A DNA stretch of 16,297 bases from JBGTCD01 sp041749015 (GTDB lineage Bacteria > Bacteroidota > Bacteroidia > Cytophagales > Cyclobacteriaceae), in NCBI GenBank assembly GCA_041749015.1, contig JBGTCD010000029.1, positions 1-16,297 of the forward strand, read 5' to 3'. Both the position numbers and the translations under genes were made by a program. Positions 14,038-16,297 of this stretch are shown here, one piece after another. Numbering within the stretch: the stretch's first letter is position 1; each line of letters opens with the position of its first letter. Below the pieces are notes generated by a model that saw only the letters and a program-made list of their open reading frames with translations, did not search any database and was not told the DNA's origin.

Positions 14038-16275
14038 TTATTTTTCTATATTAAAATTGCCGGTAAGGTCTGCCGTACTACTACCACCAACCCAAAACTT
14101 AAAATCGCCGGGCTCCGCTTTAAACTCCATAGATTTGGTAGTGAAGGCCAAATCCTTTTGGGTTAATACAAAACTCAAAAAACGGGACTGCCCTGGTTCC
14201 AATAAAATCTTTTGAAAACCTTTAAGTTCCCTGACCGGTCGTGTGACGCTGCCTACCAGGTCTCTTACGTATAACTGTACCACTTCCTCACCTTTCCTAT
14301 CCCCAAAATTAGAAACTTTTACTGAGATCCTTATTTCTTCATCCATTTGGTAGGTAGCCTTTTCTACTGTTAAATCAGAGTAGCCAAAACTGGTATAACT
14401 TAAACCATAACCAAAAGGGTACAAAGGATCATTGGACTCATCTAGAAACCTGGAGGTGTATTTTTCCATAGGATTCAATGGCCTGCCTGTATTCTTTGAA
14501 TTATAATAAATGGGCACCTGACCCAAGCTCCTTGGAAATGTGACCGGAAGCTTTCCGGATGGATTGTATTTACCATAAATCACGTCTGCTATCGAATTTC
14601 CAGCCTGAGTACCCAGAAACCAGGTCTCCAAAATAGCATCAGCCTGTTCATCTAATTGCGGAATCGCGAGTGGTCTGCTATTCATTAAAACAACAATAAT
14701 AGGCTTTCCAGTAGCTTTAATCGCATCAAATAATGCCATTTGCGCACCAGGAATTCCGATTTGTGCCCTGCTTGCAGCCTCCCCGCCCATATGCTCCGAC
14801 TCCCCTAAAGCTAAGATCACCACATCTGACTGGAGGGCAAGTGCTACAGCCTGATCTATTCCACTTCTATCGTTGTTTGCAACATCAACTCCTTTGGCAT
14901 ATTGGATTGAAACGCCCTTAGGAGCATTTTCCTTTAAGCCCTTAAATAATGAAACTGCATGGTCGTAATTTCCTGCACCATGCCAGGAACCTAACACCTC
15001 GTTGGTATTTCCCAATGGTCCGATAAGAGCAATACGCCCTGTGATATTTTCGAGAGGAAGTATAGCGCTATCATTCTTTAACAAAACGATGCTTTTTCTT
15101 CCAATGTTGCGGGCTGCTTCCACATACTCCGGCTTCATTATGGTGGCCTTTTCCCGATCCTCGTCGGAGTATCGATAAGGATCTTCAAAAAGCCCTAGTT
15201 TGAATTTAATTTCTAAAATCCTCCGGACTGCCTCGTCAACCAAAGCAAGGTCTACCTCCCCTTCCTCTACGAGTTGCACTAGATTTTCCATATATGTGCC
15301 CCCTTGCATGTCCATATCTGCACCGGCTATAACAGCCAACCTGGCCGCATCCTTTTCGTCCCTTGCAACACCATGTGGTACCAGTTCATTGATTGAAGTA
15401 TAATCAGTTACAATAAAACCCTTAAAATTCAATTCGTCCTTCAGGAGGTCGGTCAACAAATACCTGCTGCCTGTGGCAGGCATGCCATCGTATTCGTTGA
15501 AGGCAGTCATCACGGTGCCTACTCCAGCCTCCAGGGCCATCTTAAAAGGGGGTAAAAATATATCTCTCAGGGTCCTTTCAGAAATATCAACCGTATGGTA
15601 ATCCCGTCCAGCCTGTGGTTCCCCATATGCTATAAAATGTTTTGCGCAGGCTACTACAGTGGTGATATCCTTTAGATCATCCCCTTGAAATCCGCGCACT
15701 CTTGCAACAGCAATTTTTGAGCCCAGATAGGGATCTTCTCCCGCCCCTTCTGAGATGCGGCCCCATCGAGGTTCTCTAGAAACATCCACCATAGGTGCAA
15801 AAGTCCAATGGAGCCCTGCTGCAGAAGCTTCACACGCAGCAATTCTGGATGATTGTTCAATGATCTCCAAATCCCAGCTTGCTGCCTCACCCAGGGAAAT
15901 AGGAAAAATTGTTTTGAATCCATGGATCACATCATAGCCAAAAATCAATGGTATTCCTGTTCGTGTTTCCTCCACAGCTATTTTTTGTAACTCCCTGGTA
16001 TAACCCGCGCTATGGGCATTAAAAACAGACCCTACGCGTCCGGCTTTGATATGTGATTTATAGTTTTCGTCAATTGCAGGACCGGTTACATCCCATGAAC
16101 TGGTAAACTGAGTCATTTGACCGACCTTTTCCTCCAACGTCATGATGGCCAGGATCGAGTCTATTTGGGTACGATACTCCTGCCCGGATTGAAAAGTTTT
16201 TACATCTTCAGATTCCTCCGTGGAACAAGAAACAAAAAGGATAAGGGATAATATTAAAAATATGTAGTACTTCAT
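14038..16275 (-). CDS. bglX: GH3 beta-glucosidase lipoprotein (BglX-like)
   Basis: A 745-residue glycoside hydrolase family 3 enzyme that removes terminal beta-linked glucose from oligosaccharides. Residues 1-17 are a lipoprotein signal with Cys17 in LFVSC, and STEESED after it is an acidic, surface-export-like stretch. The TIM-barrel domain spans about 35-355, with VFNAHSAGYTRELQKIA, GYDVIHGFKTIFPI, PRWGRISEGAGEDPYL, KHFIAYG at 212-218 and nucleophile Asp291 in GFIVTDYTSINEL. The alpha/beta sandwich (about 385-600) has ALGESEHMGGEAASR, where the acid/base glutamate is expected. A C-terminal FnIII-like domain includes EVVQLYVRDLVGSVTRPVRELKGF. Length and order match periplasmic BglX. It is the first visible gene of the minus-strand operon; only 22 bp lie upstream in the window. 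Linkage specificity is inferred from neighbours, not from this sequence. Confidence 0.95.
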   Translation of the reverse strand: MKYYIFLILSLILFVSCSTEESEDVKTFQSGQEYRTQIDSILAIMTLEEKVGQMTQFTSSWDVTGPAIDENYKSHIKAGRVGSVFNAHSAGYTRELQKIAVEETRTGIPLIFGYDVIHGFKTIFPISLGEAASWDLEIIEQSSRIAACEASAAGLHWTFAPMVDVSREPRWGRISEGAGEDPYLGSKIAVARVRGFQGDDLKDITTVVACAKHFIAYGEPQAGRDYHTVDISERTLRDIFLPPFKMALEAGVGTVMTAFNEYDGMPATGSRYLLTDLLKDELNFKGFIVTDYTSINELVPHGVARDEKDAARLAVIAGADMDMQGGTYMENLVQLVEEGEVDLALVDEAVRRILEIKFKLGLFEDPYRYSDEDREKATIMKPEYVEAARNIGRKSIVLLKNDSAILPLENITGRIALIGPLGNTNEVLGSWHGAGNYDHAVSLFKGLKENAPKGVSIQYAKGVDVANNDRSGIDQAVALALQSDVVILALGESEHMGGEAASRAQIGIPGAQMALFDAIKATGKPIIVVLMNSRPLAIPQLDEQADAILETWFLGTQAGNSIADVIYGKYNPSGKLPVTFPRSLGQVPIYYNSKNTGRPLNPMEKYTSRFLDESNDPLYPFGYGLSYTSFGYSDLTVEKATYQMDEEIRISVKVSNFGDRKGEEVVQLYVRDLVGSVTRPVRELKGFQKILLEPGQSRFLSFVLTQKDLAFTTKSMEFKAEPGDFKFWVGGSSTADLTGNFNIEK

Positions 16276-16297
16276 ATGTTAGTTAAGGTGTGGACTG

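Overview
The window looks like chromosome of a Bacteroidota bacterium, most likely a Cytophagales/Cyclobacteriaceae-type marine or soil organism. I infer this from the moderate GC content, AT-rich leaders without clear Shine-Dalgarno sequences, and lipoproteins with acidic residues right after the lipobox cysteine. The ECF sigma / membrane protein / Spy-like / outer-membrane protein block and the GH3 plus glycoamylase-domain glycosidases point the same way. No tRNA, rRNA, CRISPR array, insertion sequence or prophage gene was seen.

Layout. Positions 2-241 hold the 3' end of an IscA/HesB iron-sulfur assembly gene running off the left edge. Converging on it is a two-gene minus-strand unit, an aminopeptidase P (1999-686) followed by a RidA-family deaminase (668-246). 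Divergent from that unit is a secreted subtilase (2134-3666), then a stand-alone FloA-type flotillin with an unusually short C-terminus (3771-4676), which converges on an acyl-CoA thioesterase (5089-4691).

Positions 5227-8830 form a plus-strand cell-envelope block: a cysteine-containing lipoprotein, a strong hairpin plus T-tract, an ECF sigma factor, a single-span membrane protein in the anti-sigma position, a Spy/CpxP-like periplasmic protein and a predicted outer-membrane beta-barrel. The last four genes are closely spaced and likely co-transcribed. The acidic exported tail of the presumed anti-sigma protein and the arginine-rich tail of the Spy-like protein suggest, without proof, that they touch each other.

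A large M3-family metallopeptidase lipoprotein (10974-8833) follows on the minus strand, its stop only 2 bp from the stop of the barrel gene. The only long gene-free stretch (10975-11557) holds a decayed copy of the 3' end of the neighbouring glycosidase gene, plus a roughly 410-bp, more GC-rich block that looks like a non-coding or interspersed repeat.

Positions 16275-11558 are a three-gene minus-strand carbohydrate operon: GH3 beta-glucosidase lipoprotein, secreted alpha/beta-hydrolase esterase, and a glycoamylase-domain (GH144-like) lipoprotein. The combination suggests use of a beta-glucan, possibly beta-1,2-glucan. The two glycosidases are probably surface lipoproteins and the esterase periplasmic. 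A transporter (SusC/SusD) would be expected beyond the right edge but is not in the window.
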